Origin: Bacillus canaveralius
GTDB lineage: Bacteria > Bacillota > Bacilli > Bacillales > Cytobacillaceae
Assembly (NCBI RefSeq): GCF_002860125.1
Contig: NZ_PGVA01000024.1
Span: 62,001 to 126,000 of the forward strand
Direction of reading: 5' to 3'
DNA length: 64,000 nt
Under the pieces are notes generated by a model. The model was not told the origin of the DNA and ran no database searches. It saw only the letters and a list, made by a program, of their open reading frames with translations. This document shows, piece by piece, positions 8,506 to 20,830 of this stretch. The stretch's first letter is position 1. Each line of letters starts with the position of its first letter. Made by a program: the position numbers and the translations under genes.

Positions 8506-9888
8506 TTATTCTGTTACCCGATGCAGTTCGGCGAGCTTCCAGCCGAGCAAATCCCGCAGAAATTCCGGGAGAAAATACTTTTTATGTTCAGCGCGAAAGA
8601 GTCCCGGGAAAAGTCGGCCAAACGTAAACATATCAGGAACTGCCAATTTATAAAAAGCGTCCGGCTTAATTTCCCGATTTTGGATATAAATTTTCTTAAC
8701 ACCTTTATGTACTATAATTGAAATTCCGTCATATTCCATTCTTCCCATCACCGTGCCCCTGAAGCCGAGACCGACTATTTGCAGGTGGGGCCATTTTTCA
8801 TCGAAGGTCTGGTTAATAATTTCCTTTAATTCACTTCCGGACAATTCAATGACACATGGATTGATCGGATGGGGGCAAACCTTTAATAAGTCATATTCAG
8901 TTAACGGTCCCGCCGGCAAGTCATGCAACAATAGACCTGCATTTAAGAATGCACAATCTGCCTTGCACCATTCTCTTAATGCCTCAACCAATATTTGCGG
9001 CAGAGGCGACGGCTTAAAGTGATCTGTGTGAATCGGCTCAGGCAAGATTGTAACTGTGTTATTGAGCAGCTCTTTTCCTTGAATAAAAAGTTCTTCAGCC
9101 CATTGTTGTTCCTGATCGGCTTGACTGAGCTCATTCGTATCGTATAACCTCGCTGTTTTTTGTACGATTTGTTTTTCCTGAGGACTAAATTCAATCGTCA
9201 CCTGGCCGACATAAAAACCATATTTCCCGGCACCGCATAATAGACGTCCAGCGACTGTTTTCCCTTCATGTAACACATGGTGGGTATGTGCCCCAAGAAT
9301 GATATCAACCTCCGGGAACTCTCTGGCGATTCTTTCATCTTCATGGAGTCCAAGATGGGATAAAATGAAGATTAGATCTGTCTCGTTTTTCAGCACCTCC
9401 ACCTGTCTCCTTAATTCTTCAAGCGGTTCGGTAAGCTTCCAACCGAGCAATTCATATAAATGCGAAAAGTACGCTGTTAAACCGATCAACCCGATCCGGG
9501 TACCGGATTTTGTCGTTTTAATTGTAAACGGTTTGGCCCAGTCTGGCCGGGTTCCATCTTTCCGATAAAGGTTGGCGGCCAGAACGTCAAAATCGGCCTG
9601 CTCGTACAAGCTGTCCAAATCTTCATGGGAAAAGGTGATTCCTTCATTATTACCGATCGCTACAGCATCGTATCCCGCCCTGTTTAGTAGCTCTGTATTT
9701 CCTTTTCCACGCGTTCCTTCTGTATATGGGTGCCACCTGTCTGCATGGTCTCCGATATCAAATAATAACACTTCTTCCCCCTGCTCGCGATGAAGCTTTT
9801 TCCGGCTCGTGAGAAATTGTTGAATGCGGGGCCAATGGTCGAAATGGCTATGCAGATCATTTGTATGGTAAATATGAATGTATTCCAT
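8506..9888 (-). CDS. yunD: YunD, bifunctional-type metallophosphatase/5'-nucleotidase
   Basis: 460-residue 5'-nucleotidase-family enzyme without a signal peptide, so predicted cytoplasmic, like YunD. The N-terminal metallophosphoesterase domain has HTNDLHSHFD (residues 8-17), DIGDHADRW (about 46-54), AIGNNEG (about 79-85), a second histidine motif SHLGLHED, and LGAHTHH. The C-terminal 5_nucleotid_C domain begins around residue 280 (EWCKADCAFLNAGLL). Hydrolysis of nucleotide or nucleotide-sugar phosphates is likely; the substrate is not known. ATG 9888 has AAGAGGTTG upstream; the longer in-frame reading to 10005 would run through the neighbouring small ORF region. Confidence 0.9.
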   Translation of the reverse strand: MEYIHIYHTNDLHSHFDHWPRIQQFLTSRKKLHREQGEEVLLFDIGDHADRWHPYTEGTRGKGNTELLNRAGYDAVAIGNNEGITFSHEDLDSLYEQADFDVLAANLYRKDGTRPDWAKPFTIKTTKSGTRIGLIGLTAYFSHLYELLGWKLTEPLEELRRQVEVLKNETDLIFILSHLGLHEDERIAREFPEVDIILGAHTHHVLHEGKTVAGRLLCGAGKYGFYVGQVTIEFSPQEKQIVQKTARLYDTNELSQADQEQQWAEELFIQGKELLNNTVTILPEPIHTDHFKPSPLPQILVEALREWCKADCAFLNAGLLLHDLPAGPLTEYDLLKVCPHPINPCVIELSGSELKEIINQTFDEKWPHLQIVGLGFRGTVMGRMEYDGISIIVHKGVKKIYIQNREIKPDAFYKLAVPDMFTFGRLFPGLFRAEHKKYFLPEFLRDLLGWKLAELHRVTE

Positions 9889-9905
9889 TTTATCAACCTC
9901 TTTTA

Positions 9906-10031
9906 CTAACCGACTAGTCCTTCTAATACCAGCCGGGTTCCGATCATAATCAAAATGATCCCCAGCACAAGGACGAGCGTGCTGCATTGCAATTTTATAT
10001 GGCATAAGCTTCTAATTTTGCGCCAGCCCAT
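9906..10031 (-). CDS. small membrane protein between yunF and yunD
   Basis: About 41 residues: a basic N-terminus (MGWRKIRSLCHIKLQC) and one transmembrane helix (LVLVLGIILIMIGTRLVLEGL). I prefer ATG 10031, with GGTGGAACGCGGAGT in front; a longer start at 10070 is possible. It fills the gap between yunF (stop 10078) and yunD (start 9888) on the same strand. Unrecognised; the clean helix and fit to the operon are the only support. Confidence 0.45.
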   Translation of the reverse strand: MGWRKIRSLCHIKLQCSTLVLVLGIILIMIGTRLVLEGLVG

Positions 10032-10077
10032 ACTCCGCGTTCCACCCTGCCCGCTCCCGGCAATTGTCATCCTTTTT

Positions 10078-10923
10078 TTAAAACAAGTCAAGCTGCCGTG
10101 GTGCCAATCCATCGTATTCTATATTTAATATATCTATAAGTTGTTTCGCATTATCAGCCGCATCTCCACCGGAATTGTTGTTAAAGATCGCATACACATC
10201 GCGGCATTGCGTTTCTAAATCTTTCAGCCATGCTGCCCAGATCTTAAGCTCCTGCTGATTATAGCGATATAAATAACGAACCTCGCGCCAATTTTGGCCA
10301 TTGCGTTGATTCCAGCCATGGACGTTTCTGCCGTGAAACCTCACCAGCACCTGCTCGTCGTTCGTTGCCGTTAACACTGTCGGCACCGAACCTTGTCCTG
10401 CTTGCGGTTCATCGCAAATACTGTGGATCCATCCGTCGTTTTTCATATATTCAATCGTTTTATCACGTAATTCTCCTTGAAACCAGCTTTGGTTACGGAA
10501 TTCAAGAGCACAGGGAATATCGCGCATTTCCTCTCTGCACCAGCGCAGGTAATCAACGTTTTCCCGGTTGCAGTCAAACCATGGTGCAAACTGAAAAAGT
10601 GTCATCGCCAGCTTGTTTGCCGACTGATAAGGCTTTAGCGATTCCCGAAAGGCAGCAAACATCTCTTGTTTGTTCTCAAATGGGATTTCCCCGCGCTGGT
10701 GGCCTGTCATCCCTTGATATGCTTTAACAATAAACCGAAACGAATCTGGTGTTTCCTGCACCCATTTCTCAGCATTTCGGATCGGCTGTACAGCATAAAA
10801 TGAAGCATCCACTTCGACAGTTGGAAAAACACCGGCATACTCTTTTAATTTGTCACGGGAAGAAGTATGGCTGCTATATAAGCTGTCATGGTCTCCCCAG
10901 CCCGTTAACCCGACGATGATCAT
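10078..10923 (-). CDS. yunF: YunF, DUF72 TIM-barrel protein
   Basis: 281-residue DUF72 protein. Typical features are the N-terminal IIVGLTGWGDHDSLY, the EVDASFYAVQP segment at about 40-50, LFQFAPWF near 137-144, CALEFRNQSWF near 170-180, LVRFHGRNVHGWNQR near 220, and the C-terminal IFNNNSGGDAADNA. The family is a conserved TIM-barrel of unknown activity, sometimes linked to metal or DNA-repair functions without proof. ATG at 10923 follows GGAGGTG; an upstream ATG at 10941 overlaps that site. Confidence 0.9.
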   Translation of the reverse strand: MIIVGLTGWGDHDSLYSSHTSSRDKLKEYAGVFPTVEVDASFYAVQPIRNAEKWVQETPDSFRFIVKAYQGMTGHQRGEIPFENKQEMFAAFRESLKPYQSANKLAMTLFQFAPWFDCNRENVDYLRWCREEMRDIPCALEFRNQSWFQGELRDKTIEYMKNDGWIHSICDEPQAGQGSVPTVLTATNDEQVLVRFHGRNVHGWNQRNGQNWREVRYLYRYNQQELKIWAAWLKDLETQCRDVYAIFNNNSGGDAADNAKQLIDILNIEYDGLAPRQLDLF

Positions 10924-11090
10924 GGATACACCTCCATACAATAAATAATAGCATATTCTTTTCTGCTAGAAAAATTTGGCTGTTCCAGTAATATAAATTC
11001 TTCATCATTCGGATTTTAACATCTCCCACATATGGAGAATTCCATTTTCTACCCAATTTCTGTTGCTTTTAAACCACGTTGAAAAAGACA

Positions 11091-11124
11091 AAAAAATACA
11101 CCAGCAAAAGAATTGCCGATGTGT
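11091..11124 (-). terminator. terminator of the metQNI operon
   Basis: Minus strand ACACATCGGCAA-TTCT-TTGCTGGTGT stem followed by ATTTTTTTG, directly after the metI stop. Confidence 0.8.
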
Positions 11125-11132
11125 TTTTATTG

Positions 11133-11813
11133 TTAATCTTTTTTCAGCCTCGCTGCCACCCGGTTGCCAAGTGATTGAAGGCCTTGAACGAGGATAATTA
11201 AGATAACGACCGTTACGTACATTACATCTGCTTCGTATCGAAGGTGGCCAAACCGGTAAGCAAGATCGCCCAACCCGCCGCCGCCAACAAGGCCTGCCAT
11301 TGCGGTTGCACCAATTAAGCCAATTGTTGCAATCGTCAAGCCAAGAATAATCGATGACCGCGACTCCCTTACAAGAACATGCCAGATAATATCTTTTGTC
11401 GCAATCCCCATTGCTTCATATGCTTCGATCACACCTCTGTCAACTTCGAGGAGCGCCGTTTCCATTAATCTTGCAATATATGGAGCCGTGTAAACGACAA
11501 GCGGTACAATCACTCCCTGAACACCGATCGTCGTCCCGACAATCAACTTAGTGAACGGAAGAATAAAGAACAGTAAAATTATAAACGGTACCGACCGGAT
11601 GATATTGATCAAAACATTTAACACCTGGTAAATGTAGCGATTCTCAAGGCTTTTTCCCGGGCGGGTTAAAACGAGCAAAATCCCGAGCGGAAGACCGAGC
11701 AAAATCGAGATGAGTAATGATATCCCGACCATCTGGAAGGTTTGCAAAGTTGCCTGCCAGATGTCAATGCCCCACATATCAAGAAATTCATTGATTCGTG
11801 AAATCATGCTCAC
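11133..11813 (-). CDS. metI: methionine ABC importer, permease MetI (copy 1)
   Basis: 226-residue inner-membrane permease of the MetI type with five or six hydrophobic helices. It has the BPD_transp_1 coupling loop EAYEAMGIATKDIIWHVLVRES at about 128-150 and the conserved C-terminal LVGGGGLGDLAYRFGHLRYE. It pairs with MetN and MetQ to import methionine and possibly related compounds. The start at 11813 overlaps the metN 3' end by 26 bp, implying translational coupling. Last gene of an S-box operon whose order is dehydrogenase-metQ-metN-metI, unlike the metN-metI-metQ order of copy 2. Confidence 0.93.
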   Translation of the reverse strand: MSMISRINEFLDMWGIDIWQATLQTFQMVGISLLISILLGLPLGILLVLTRPGKSLENRYIYQVLNVLINIIRSVPFIILLFFILPFTKLIVGTTIGVQGVIVPLVVYTAPYIARLMETALLEVDRGVIEAYEAMGIATKDIIWHVLVRESRSSIILGLTIATIGLIGATAMAGLVGGGGLGDLAYRFGHLRYEADVMYVTVVILIILVQGLQSLGNRVAARLKKD

Positions 11814-12819
11814 TCACCCCTTCTACATGTACACCCTGCTTTTTTAAAAAATCAACTGCTTTCTTGATTTCTTCATCTTCACCTTGCAAGTGAACAAGAA
11901 GCTGTCCGAAAGGCTCTTCTTTCAGCTGGGTAATCGAACCGGACAAAATGTTCGGAAAAATATCGAAGTTTTTGCTGACAAGAGCGAGAGCCGGTTGTTC
12001 TGAAGATATGCCGAAAAAAGATAAAGTAAACACATGACCCGTCTCTTTTAAATGGTCGAAAACATTTTCCGGAATCTTATGAGAAAACAAGCTGTTTACA
12101 AATTTCCTGGTTGTCTCCTGTTGTGGAGCACTGAAAATCTGGGCAGTTTTCCCCTCTTCAATCACTCTTCCGTTTTCCATTACTGCAACCTTGTCGCATA
12201 TGCGCTGGATGACATGCATTTCGTGGGTAATCAGCAAAATTGTAATCCCGAGTTCACGGTTGATCTTAAGGAGCAAATCAAGAATCGCTTCTGTTGTATC
12301 GGGATCCAACGCACTTGTTGCTTCATCGCTCAACAACACTTCAGGTTCATGGGACAGGGCGCGGGCGATCGCCACCCTCTGCTTCTGTCCGCCTGATAAT
12401 TCAGAAGGGTAGGAATGTTGTTTTTCCGCGAGACCGACAATGTTTAAGTACTTTGAAACTCGTTCATCAACTTGTTTTTTACTCAGGCCTGTTAATCGTA
12501 AAGGAATCGCAATATTATCATAGACCGTTGCTGTTTTTAATAAATTAAAGCCTTGAAAAATCATGCCGATTTTTCGGCGTGATTCCCTTAGTTTTCCTGG
12601 TGAAAGTTCAGTCAGTTTCAAACCATTTACCGTTACTGTCCCCTCTGTTGGCTTTTCAAGAAGATTGACGCAGCGGATCAACGTACTTTTGCCTGCTCCG
12701 CTGTAACCGATCACCCCGAAGATTTCACCTTTTTTTACCTCAAGTGAGACGTTTTTTAAAGCATCAATTTTTCCCTGTTTAACGGCAAATGTTTTGGAAA
12801 CATTTTCTAAAACAATCAT
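11788..12819 (-). CDS. metN: methionine ABC importer, ATPase MetN (copy 1)
   Basis: 343-residue ATPase. Walker A GYSGAGKST at 38-46 with the MetN-specific YSGAGKSTLIR form, signature LSGGQKQRVAIARAL near 141-155, and Walker B LLSDEATSALD. A C-terminal NIL/ACT-like domain (about 265-343, EDEEIKKAVDFLKKQGV) binds methionine and trans-inhibits transport in characterised MetN proteins. AAAGGAGTGC precedes the ATG at 12819. The 24-bp gap to metQ and overlap with metI indicate one transcript. Confidence 0.94.
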   Translation of the reverse strand: MIVLENVSKTFAVKQGKIDALKNVSLEVKKGEIFGVIGYSGAGKSTLIRCVNLLEKPTEGTVTVNGLKLTELSPGKLRESRRKIGMIFQGFNLLKTATVYDNIAIPLRLTGLSKKQVDERVSKYLNIVGLAEKQHSYPSELSGGQKQRVAIARALSHEPEVLLSDEATSALDPDTTEAILDLLLKINRELGITILLITHEMHVIQRICDKVAVMENGRVIEEGKTAQIFSAPQQETTRKFVNSLFSHKIPENVFDHLKETGHVFTLSFFGISSEQPALALVSKNFDIFPNILSGSITQLKEEPFGQLLVHLQGEDEEIKKAVDFLKKQGVHVEGVSEHDFTNQ

Positions 12820-12843
12820 GCTAGCACTCCTTTGAAACGCTCA

Positions 12844-13683
12844 TTACCAGGCTGCGATAACAGACCCGGCGAAGGTTTCTTCAATAAATTGCTTTACTTC
12901 TTCCGACTTATAATATTCAACGAATTTCTTAACTGCAGCGTCATCCTCGTTTCCCGTCCGGACAGCAATGACATTGGCCCAAGGAGAATCCTTCGGTTCG
13001 ATCGCAATGGCATCTTTTGCCGGAGTAAAGCCGTGTTCAACAGCAAAGTTTGTATTAATGGCCGCTGCATCCAATTCTTCTAATTGACGAGGGATTTGCG
13101 CTGCCTCCAATTCGATAAATTCAAGATTTTGCTTATTTTCTTCTATGTCTTTAAGTGTTGCCGTTACGCCGGCACCTTCTTTTAATTTGACCAAACCTGC
13201 TTGTTCAAAAAGAATTAATGCACGTGCACCATTTGTCGGATCGTTTGGCAAACCGATCTTTGCTCCATCTTTAATTTCGGAGAGATCTTTCACTTTTGAA
13301 GAATAAAGTCCCATTGGGAAGTTAACAACTTCTGTAACTTCAGTTAGATCAAGGCCACGGTCTTTCTTAAATTGTTCGAGGTATGGCTTATGCTGGTATA
13401 CATTTATATCAATCTCTTCTTCTGCTAAAGCCATATTCGGCATCACATAATCATTGAATACCTTCAGCTCTACTTCAAGTCCATCAGCTTCGGCAACTTC
13501 TTTTACTTTTTCAACAATTTGTTCGTGTGGGCCAGCTGTTACTCCGACAACTAATTTTTCTTCACTCAGCTCTGATTCTTTGTTAGCTGCTTTATCTTTA
13601 TCGCCAGATGATCCTTCTTTGCTGCCACACGCTGCAAGCAACAACAATAATAATAGTGATGTAATCGTTAAAAACTTTTTCAT
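12844..13683 (-). CDS. metQ: methionine-binding lipoprotein MetQ (copy 1)
   Basis: 279-residue NlpA/MetQ lipoprotein. Signal peptide with lipobox LLAAC (Cys19), then a charged linker and the binding domain starting LVVGVTAGPHEQIVEKV. DVNVYQHKPYLEQF-like and PMGLYSSKVKDL segments line the methionine site in the family. Anchored outside the membrane; it delivers substrate to MetNI. AAGGAGATAAG upstream of the ATG at 13683. It is 21 bp downstream of the dehydrogenase gene. Whether this copy prefers D-methionine, sulfoxide or keto/hydroxy analogues cannot be told from sequence. Confidence 0.94.
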   Translation of the reverse strand: MKKFLTITSLLLLLLLAACGSKEGSSGDKDKAANKESELSEEKLVVGVTAGPHEQIVEKVKEVAEADGLEVELKVFNDYVMPNMALAEEEIDINVYQHKPYLEQFKKDRGLDLTEVTEVVNFPMGLYSSKVKDLSEIKDGAKIGLPNDPTNGARALILFEQAGLVKLKEGAGVTATLKDIEENKQNLEFIELEAAQIPRQLEELDAAAINTNFAVEHGFTPAKDAIAIEPKDSPWANVIAVRTGNEDDAAVKKFVEYYKSEEVKQFIEETFAGSVIAAW

Positions 13684-13704
13684 GTTAACTTATCTCCTTT
13701 AAGG

Positions 13705-14823
13705 TCAATTTTTTGTTTTTGATCGATTCAAAAAGTCTTCAGCAAATTTTTCGAGCCCCCAAATAGCTTCAAGGAGACTCTGTTCGGAAACTGTCTGCTT
13801 CATGAGATGAATGGATTCTGATTCCCTTAATGCTTTGCCAATAATGAAGGCAAGTACTTGCTTATTTTCAGGATCAATTGAAAATTCCTTTAGCCGGTAT
13901 GGAAGCTTTGTCTCGACATAAAAAGGGATGATTTGTTCTATCTCCTTCCAGTTGCACTCAATTGCAAGCTGAACGAGAATTCCATAGGCTACTTTTTCGC
14001 CATGAAGGAATGCGTGAGTTTCCTTGACGGCGGTTAAACCGTTATGTACCGAATGTGCACCGGCAACCCGCCCATATTTTCCGGCAAAGCCGCCGACCAT
14101 CCCGCCTGCTATAATATTAGCCTCGATTACTCTAATGATCTCGGCGGTAACAAGCTGGTTCTCACATGATTGAATTGCTTCCCGGCCGTCTTTAAGCAAA
14201 ATTTGTTTACAAAGTTCAGCTGCTTCCCTGCCGACTTGAACCGCAACAGGCAATGACTCGTTTTGAAAAAAAGATTCAAGTAAAGCTTCTGCCTCATAAA
14301 ACTTGGCAAGCGTATCGCCAATACCGGCTCTTAAGTAAGCTACAGGCCCTTTCGCGATAATTTCCGGCTCTATTAACACAAGTGCTGTCGCTGTCGGAAA
14401 AATCGAGTAATGCGAAAATTCACCCGCTTGATTGTAAAAAACACTCAAGGGTGTCCACGCCGCACAAGTTGACGCCACGGTCGGGATTAACACTGTTTTC
14501 AGCTTCGCCTTATAACCAACTGCCTTCGCAATATCTAAAATCGTGCCTCCGCCAATCCCGATAATTGCATCTGACTTGCCCTGCAATTCACTGGCAAGTC
14601 TATCCGTCATTCCCTCTGTGCAAGGACCGGTTAATTCGATATACTCCCAATTTTCTGTCTTCTCATTTGTTAAAAAAGGTTGAGCCGCCTGTAAGGCAGT
14701 TTTCCCATGTAAAACAGTAACGCGTTCAATTTCTAAAGCCTGAAGATAGATTGGGAGTTTTTCCAAAGCGCCCTGCCCACATTCATACTGCATCGGGGCG
14801 CCTTGTACAGTAATAGCTTCCAT
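13705..14823 (-). CDS. iron-containing alcohol dehydrogenase family protein under S-box control
   Basis: 372 residues, glycerol-dehydrogenase-like branch of the group III metal-dependent dehydrogenases. NAD motif GIGGGTILDIAKAVG at 89-103, IPTVASTCAAWT near 113-124, probable metal ligands Asp170, His257 and His274. It is the first gene after an SAM riboswitch and 21 bp ahead of metQ, so it is expressed when SAM is low together with a methionine importer. E. coli HcxA (YbdH), of the same family, reduces 2-oxo acids. By inference this protein may interconvert 4-methylthio-2-oxobutanoate and its hydroxy analogue; a glycerol or other polyol substrate is the alternative. Replacement of the usual family Ser/Thr-rich ASTDAP loop by ASTCAAW argues against simple GldA. 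Confidence 0.8.
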   Translation of the reverse strand: MEAITVQGAPMQYECGQGALEKLPIYLQALEIERVTVLHGKTALQAAQPFLTNEKTENWEYIELTGPCTEGMTDRLASELQGKSDAIIGIGGGTILDIAKAVGYKAKLKTVLIPTVASTCAAWTPLSVFYNQAGEFSHYSIFPTATALVLIEPEIIAKGPVAYLRAGIGDTLAKFYEAEALLESFFQNESLPVAVQVGREAAELCKQILLKDGREAIQSCENQLVTAEIIRVIEANIIAGGMVGGFAGKYGRVAGAHSVHNGLTAVKETHAFLHGEKVAYGILVQLAIECNWKEIEQIIPFYVETKLPYRLKEFSIDPENKQVLAFIIGKALRESESIHLMKQTVSEQSLLEAIWGLEKFAEDFLNRSKTKN

Positions 14824-14900
14824 GTCTCATCCCCCTAAAGATCACCTCATTATAAAAGGTTAGCCCAGCATTGACTTACTTTAAATGAGCTGTTTAAACA

Positions 14901-15073
14901 CAAAAAATGCCTCCCTGATAAAAGAGAGGCATGAAATCATAATAAATGACAGATCATCCTCTCTTATCTTTCAAAACATAGCGTTTTGCAGGATTTAGCA
15001 CCTTTTCTCATCTATTGACAAGAACGGTTGCCGGGTTTCGCAGGGCCAGTCCCTCCACCACTCTGAATAAGAG
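14901..15073 (-). ncRNA. SAM-I (S-box) riboswitch 1, with terminator
   Basis: Aptamer on the minus strand from 15073 to about 14961: P1 CTCTTAT / ATAAGAG, GGTGGAGGGACTGGCCC, GAAACCCGGCAACC and GGTGCTAAATCC core elements. The terminator ATGCCTC...GAGGCAT with a TTTTTT tail is at 14901-14932. It controls the dehydrogenase-metQ-metN-metI operon; high SAM should cause termination. Confidence 0.96.
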
Positions 15074-15098
15074 ATTTGCTCATTAAATTGTTATAGTC

Positions 15099-15127
15099 AG
15101 TTTAATCATTATTATTTTATTCGTCAA
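15099..15127 (-). promoter_or_regulatory. promoter of S-box operon 1
   Basis: Minus strand -35 TTGACG (15122-15127), 17-bp spacer, -10 TAAACT (15099-15104), about 25 bp ahead of the aptamer. Confidence 0.75.
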
Positions 15128-15161
15128 GAACTTTTTAATCGCGACATTTTTTTGATATCAC

Positions 15162-15190
15162 AAAAAAACCGCCCGTCAGTTGACAGGCGG
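15162..15190 (-). terminator. terminator of the suf operon
   Basis: Minus strand CCGCCTGTCA-ACT-GACGGGCGG followed by TTTTTTTG, 9 bp after the sufB stop. Confidence 0.85.
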
Positions 15191-15198
15191 AAAATTTA

Positions 15199-16596
15199 TT
15201 AACCAATTGAACCTTCCATCTCAAATTTGATCAGGCGATTCATTTCAACTGCATATTCCATTGGCAATTCTTTTGTAAACGGTTCGATAAAGCCCATTAC
15301 GATCATCTCGGTTGCTTCTTCCTGGGAGATGCCCCGGCTCATCAAATAGAATAATTGTTCTTCCGACACTTTTGAAACCTTGGCTTCATGCTCTAATGAG
15401 ATGTTATCATTTAAGATTTCGTTGTAAGGAATCGTATCTGAAGTCGACTTATTATCCATAATCAGCGTATCACACTCGATATTTGAACGCGCTCCATCTG
15501 CTTTACGGCCAAAGTGAACGATACCGCGGTACGTTACTTTACCGCCTTGTTTCGAGATTGACTTCGAAATGATGGTTGAGGAAGTATTTGGCGCAAGATG
15601 GGTCATTTTCGCACCGGCATCCTGGTGCTGCCCTTTACCTGCCAACGCGATTGACAATGTCATGCCGCGGGCGCCTTCGCCTTTTAAAATGACAGCAGGA
15701 TATTTCATCGTCAATTTTGATCCAATGTTTCCGTCAATCCATTCCATCGTTGCATTGGCATCACAGACAGCACGCTTTGTAACAAGGTTATAGACATTAT
15801 TTGCCCAGTTTTGAATTGTTGTATAACGGCAATATGCATCTTTCTTAATAATAATTTCAACAACTGCGCTATGAAGAGAGTTTGTTGTATAAACAGGTGC
15901 TGTACAGCCCTCAACGTAATGAACGTGTGCACCTTCATCAACAATGATCAATGTCCGCTCAAACTGGCCCATATTTTCAGAATTAATCCGGAAATAGGCT
16001 TGAAGCGGAGTTTCGACTTTAATGCCCTTTGGAACATAGATAAATGATCCACCAGACCACACTGCAGAGTTTAATGCTGCGAACTTGTTATCTGTTGGCG
16101 GAATTACCTTTGCCCAGTGCTCACGGAAAATATCTTCATTTTCCTTTAGGGCAGAATCTGTGTCTTTAAAGATGATCCCCTGTGCTTCCAGATCTTCCTG
16201 CATGTTATGATATACGACCTCTGATTCGTACTGGGCAGAAACACCGGCAAGATATTTCTGCTCAGCTTCCGGGATTCCCAATTTATCAAAGGTTTGTTTA
16301 ATTTCCTCAGGTACTTCATCCCATGAACGTTCCGTTTTTTCGGACGGTTTTACATAATACGTAATTTCATCAAAGTTTAATGAAGCCAAATCCCCGCCCC
16401 ATTGCGGCATTGGCATTTTGTAAAAATGTTCAAGAGACTTCAAACGGAAGTCGAGCATCCACTGTGGCTCATCCTTTAACTTAGAAATTTGCTCCACGAT
16501 TTCACGCGTTAAGCCACGCTTTGATCGGAAAATGGAAACGTCTTTATCGGCAAAGCCATATTTATAATCACCGATTTCGGGCATTTTCTTAGCCAT
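15199..16596 (-). CDS. sufB: Fe-S cluster scaffold protein SufB
   Basis: 465-residue SufB, the core of the SufBCD scaffold on which Fe-S clusters are built. Family blocks seen: [16 protein letters not shown] at the N-terminus, [14 protein letters not shown] near 182-195, YVEGCTAP near 234-241, [15 protein letters not shown] near 295, and the C-terminal [17 protein letters not shown]. Normal length. It is the last gene of sufC-D-S-U-B. A 120-bp gap separates it from sufU, but a GGAGGAATTC ribosome binding site is present. Confidence 0.97.
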   Translation of the reverse strand: MAKKMPEIGDYKYGFADKDVSIFRSKRGLTREIVEQISKLKDEPQWMLDFRLKSLEHFYKMPMPQWGGDLASLNFDEITYYVKPSEKTERSWDEVPEEIKQTFDKLGIPEAEQKYLAGVSAQYESEVVYHNMQEDLEAQGIIFKDTDSALKENEDIFREHWAKVIPPTDNKFAALNSAVWSGGSFIYVPKGIKVETPLQAYFRINSENMGQFERTLIIVDEGAHVHYVEGCTAPVYTTNSLHSAVVEIIIKKDAYCRYTTIQNWANNVYNLVTKRAVCDANATMEWIDGNIGSKLTMKYPAVILKGEGARGMTLSIALAGKGQHQDAGAKMTHLAPNTSSTIISKSISKQGGKVTYRGIVHFGRKADGARSNIECDTLIMDNKSTSDTIPYNEILNDNISLEHEAKVSKVSEEQLFYLMSRGISQEEATEMIVMGFIEPFTKELPMEYAVEMNRLIKFEMEGSIG

Positions 16597-16716
16597 TGTC
16601 GAATTCCTCCATTCTTTGATGGACAGGGAACTTCTTCCCTTCCACTCTTATTATCCGCCGTAACGGTCTTAAAAGTTTATGTTCGCACATTCATCGAAAT
16701 TCCGGGGTCCGCTTAG

Positions 16717-19686
<2,970 letters not shown>

Positions 19687-19703
19687 TATGATCCCCCTAA
19701 CGC

Positions 19704-20489
19704 TTACGCTTCTTGCCCAACTGTTTCGTCTTCAATACCGAGCTCTTGCTTAATCCAATCGTATCCTTCTGCTTCAAGACGCTGGGCCAGCTCAGGACCT
19801 CCTGATTTCACAACGCGCCCTTGCATCATAACGTGCACATGGTCAGGAGTAATATAATTAAGAAGGCGTTGATAGTGCGTGATAATCAAGCAGCCGAAAT
19901 CCCCGCCGCGCATTTCATTGATTCCTTTAGAAACGACCTTTAGTGCATCAATATCAAGACCGGAGTCAATTTCATCGAGAATCGCGATCTTAGGCTCAAT
20001 CATCATTAACTGAAGAATTTCATTGCGCTTCTTTTCTCCACCAGAAAATCCTTCGTTCAGGTAACGTTGTGCCATATCTTGGTCCATTTCCAGCAAGTCC
20101 ATTTTTTTATCCATTTGGCGAATAAACTTCATTAAAGAAATTTGGTTTCCTTCGTCAAGACGGCTGTTAATTGCTGAACGTAAAAAATCAGCATTTGTTA
20201 CACCGCTAATTTCGCTAGGATATTGCATGGCAAGAAATAGTCCGGCACGTGCGCGCTCATCCACTTCCATTTCGAGGACGTCTTCGCCATCGAGCGTAAT
20301 GCTGCCTTTTGTTACTTCATATTTTGGATGTCCCATGATAGCAGAAGATAAAGTTGATTTACCTGTTCCATTCGGCCCCATGATCGCATGGATTTCGCCG
20401 CCTTTTACCTCCAGGTTTACACCTTTTAAAATTTCTTTGCCATCAATTTCAACATGTAGATCCTTGATTGTTAATGTTGACCCTGCCAT
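19704..20489 (-). CDS. sufC: Fe-S assembly ATPase SufC
   Basis: 261-residue ABC-type ATPase. Walker A GPNGTGKST at 38-46, signature FSGGEKKRNE near 149-158, Walker B IAILDEIDSGLD near 172-184. It provides energy to SufBD and is not a transporter. First gene of the operon, ATG at 20489 preceded by GGAGGTAATAA. The promoter lies about 90-120 bp upstream. Confidence 0.97.
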   Translation of the reverse strand: MAGSTLTIKDLHVEIDGKEILKGVNLEVKGGEIHAIMGPNGTGKSTLSSAIMGHPKYEVTKGSITLDGEDVLEMEVDERARAGLFLAMQYPSEISGVTNADFLRSAINSRLDEGNQISLMKFIRQMDKKMDLLEMDQDMAQRYLNEGFSGGEKKRNEILQLMMIEPKIAILDEIDSGLDIDALKVVSKGINEMRGGDFGCLIITHYQRLLNYITPDHVHVMMQGRVVKSGGPELAQRLEAEGYDWIKQELGIEDETVGQEA

Positions 20490-20577
20490 TTTATTACCTC
20501 CGTCAATAAAAGAAAAATTTGTATCTAACAGCTTTTAAGCCTAAAGCTTTTTCTATTCTCATTTTATTCTCATTACA

Positions 20578-20606
20578 ATCTTATAACAAATGAAAAGTGT
20601 TAGCAA
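20578..20606 (-). promoter_or_regulatory. suf operon promoter
   Basis: Minus strand -35 TTGCTA (20601-20606), 17-bp spacer, -10 TAAGAT (20578-20583). Just downstream two direct repeats of ATGAGAATA (about 20553-20573) could bind a regulator. The rest of 20607-20780 shows no gene. Confidence 0.6.
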
Positions 20607-20780
20607 CTCTTTGACTGCAGATGAAATTCTATAAAAATAAATAACTGGATAATATTCGAATCGATACACTTTTGTCCATTAATGGCCACTTAACATCTTT
20701 TCATATGATTTCCTTCTGTCTTGTTTTCATGTAATCGAATCTTTTTCGGGACAGGCCATTGACAAAAGCGTAAAAATAGC

Positions 20781-20810
20781 GAAAACCAGTGCCTTTAAAC
20801 ACTGGTTTTC
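20781..20810 (-). terminator. hairpin downstream of small ORF 20831-20983
   Basis: GAAAACCAGTG / CACTGGTTTTC perfect 11-bp stem; on the minus strand followed by GCTATTTTTACG. Confidence 0.6.
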
Positions 20811-20830
20811 TGCCTTATCATCCAATTATC

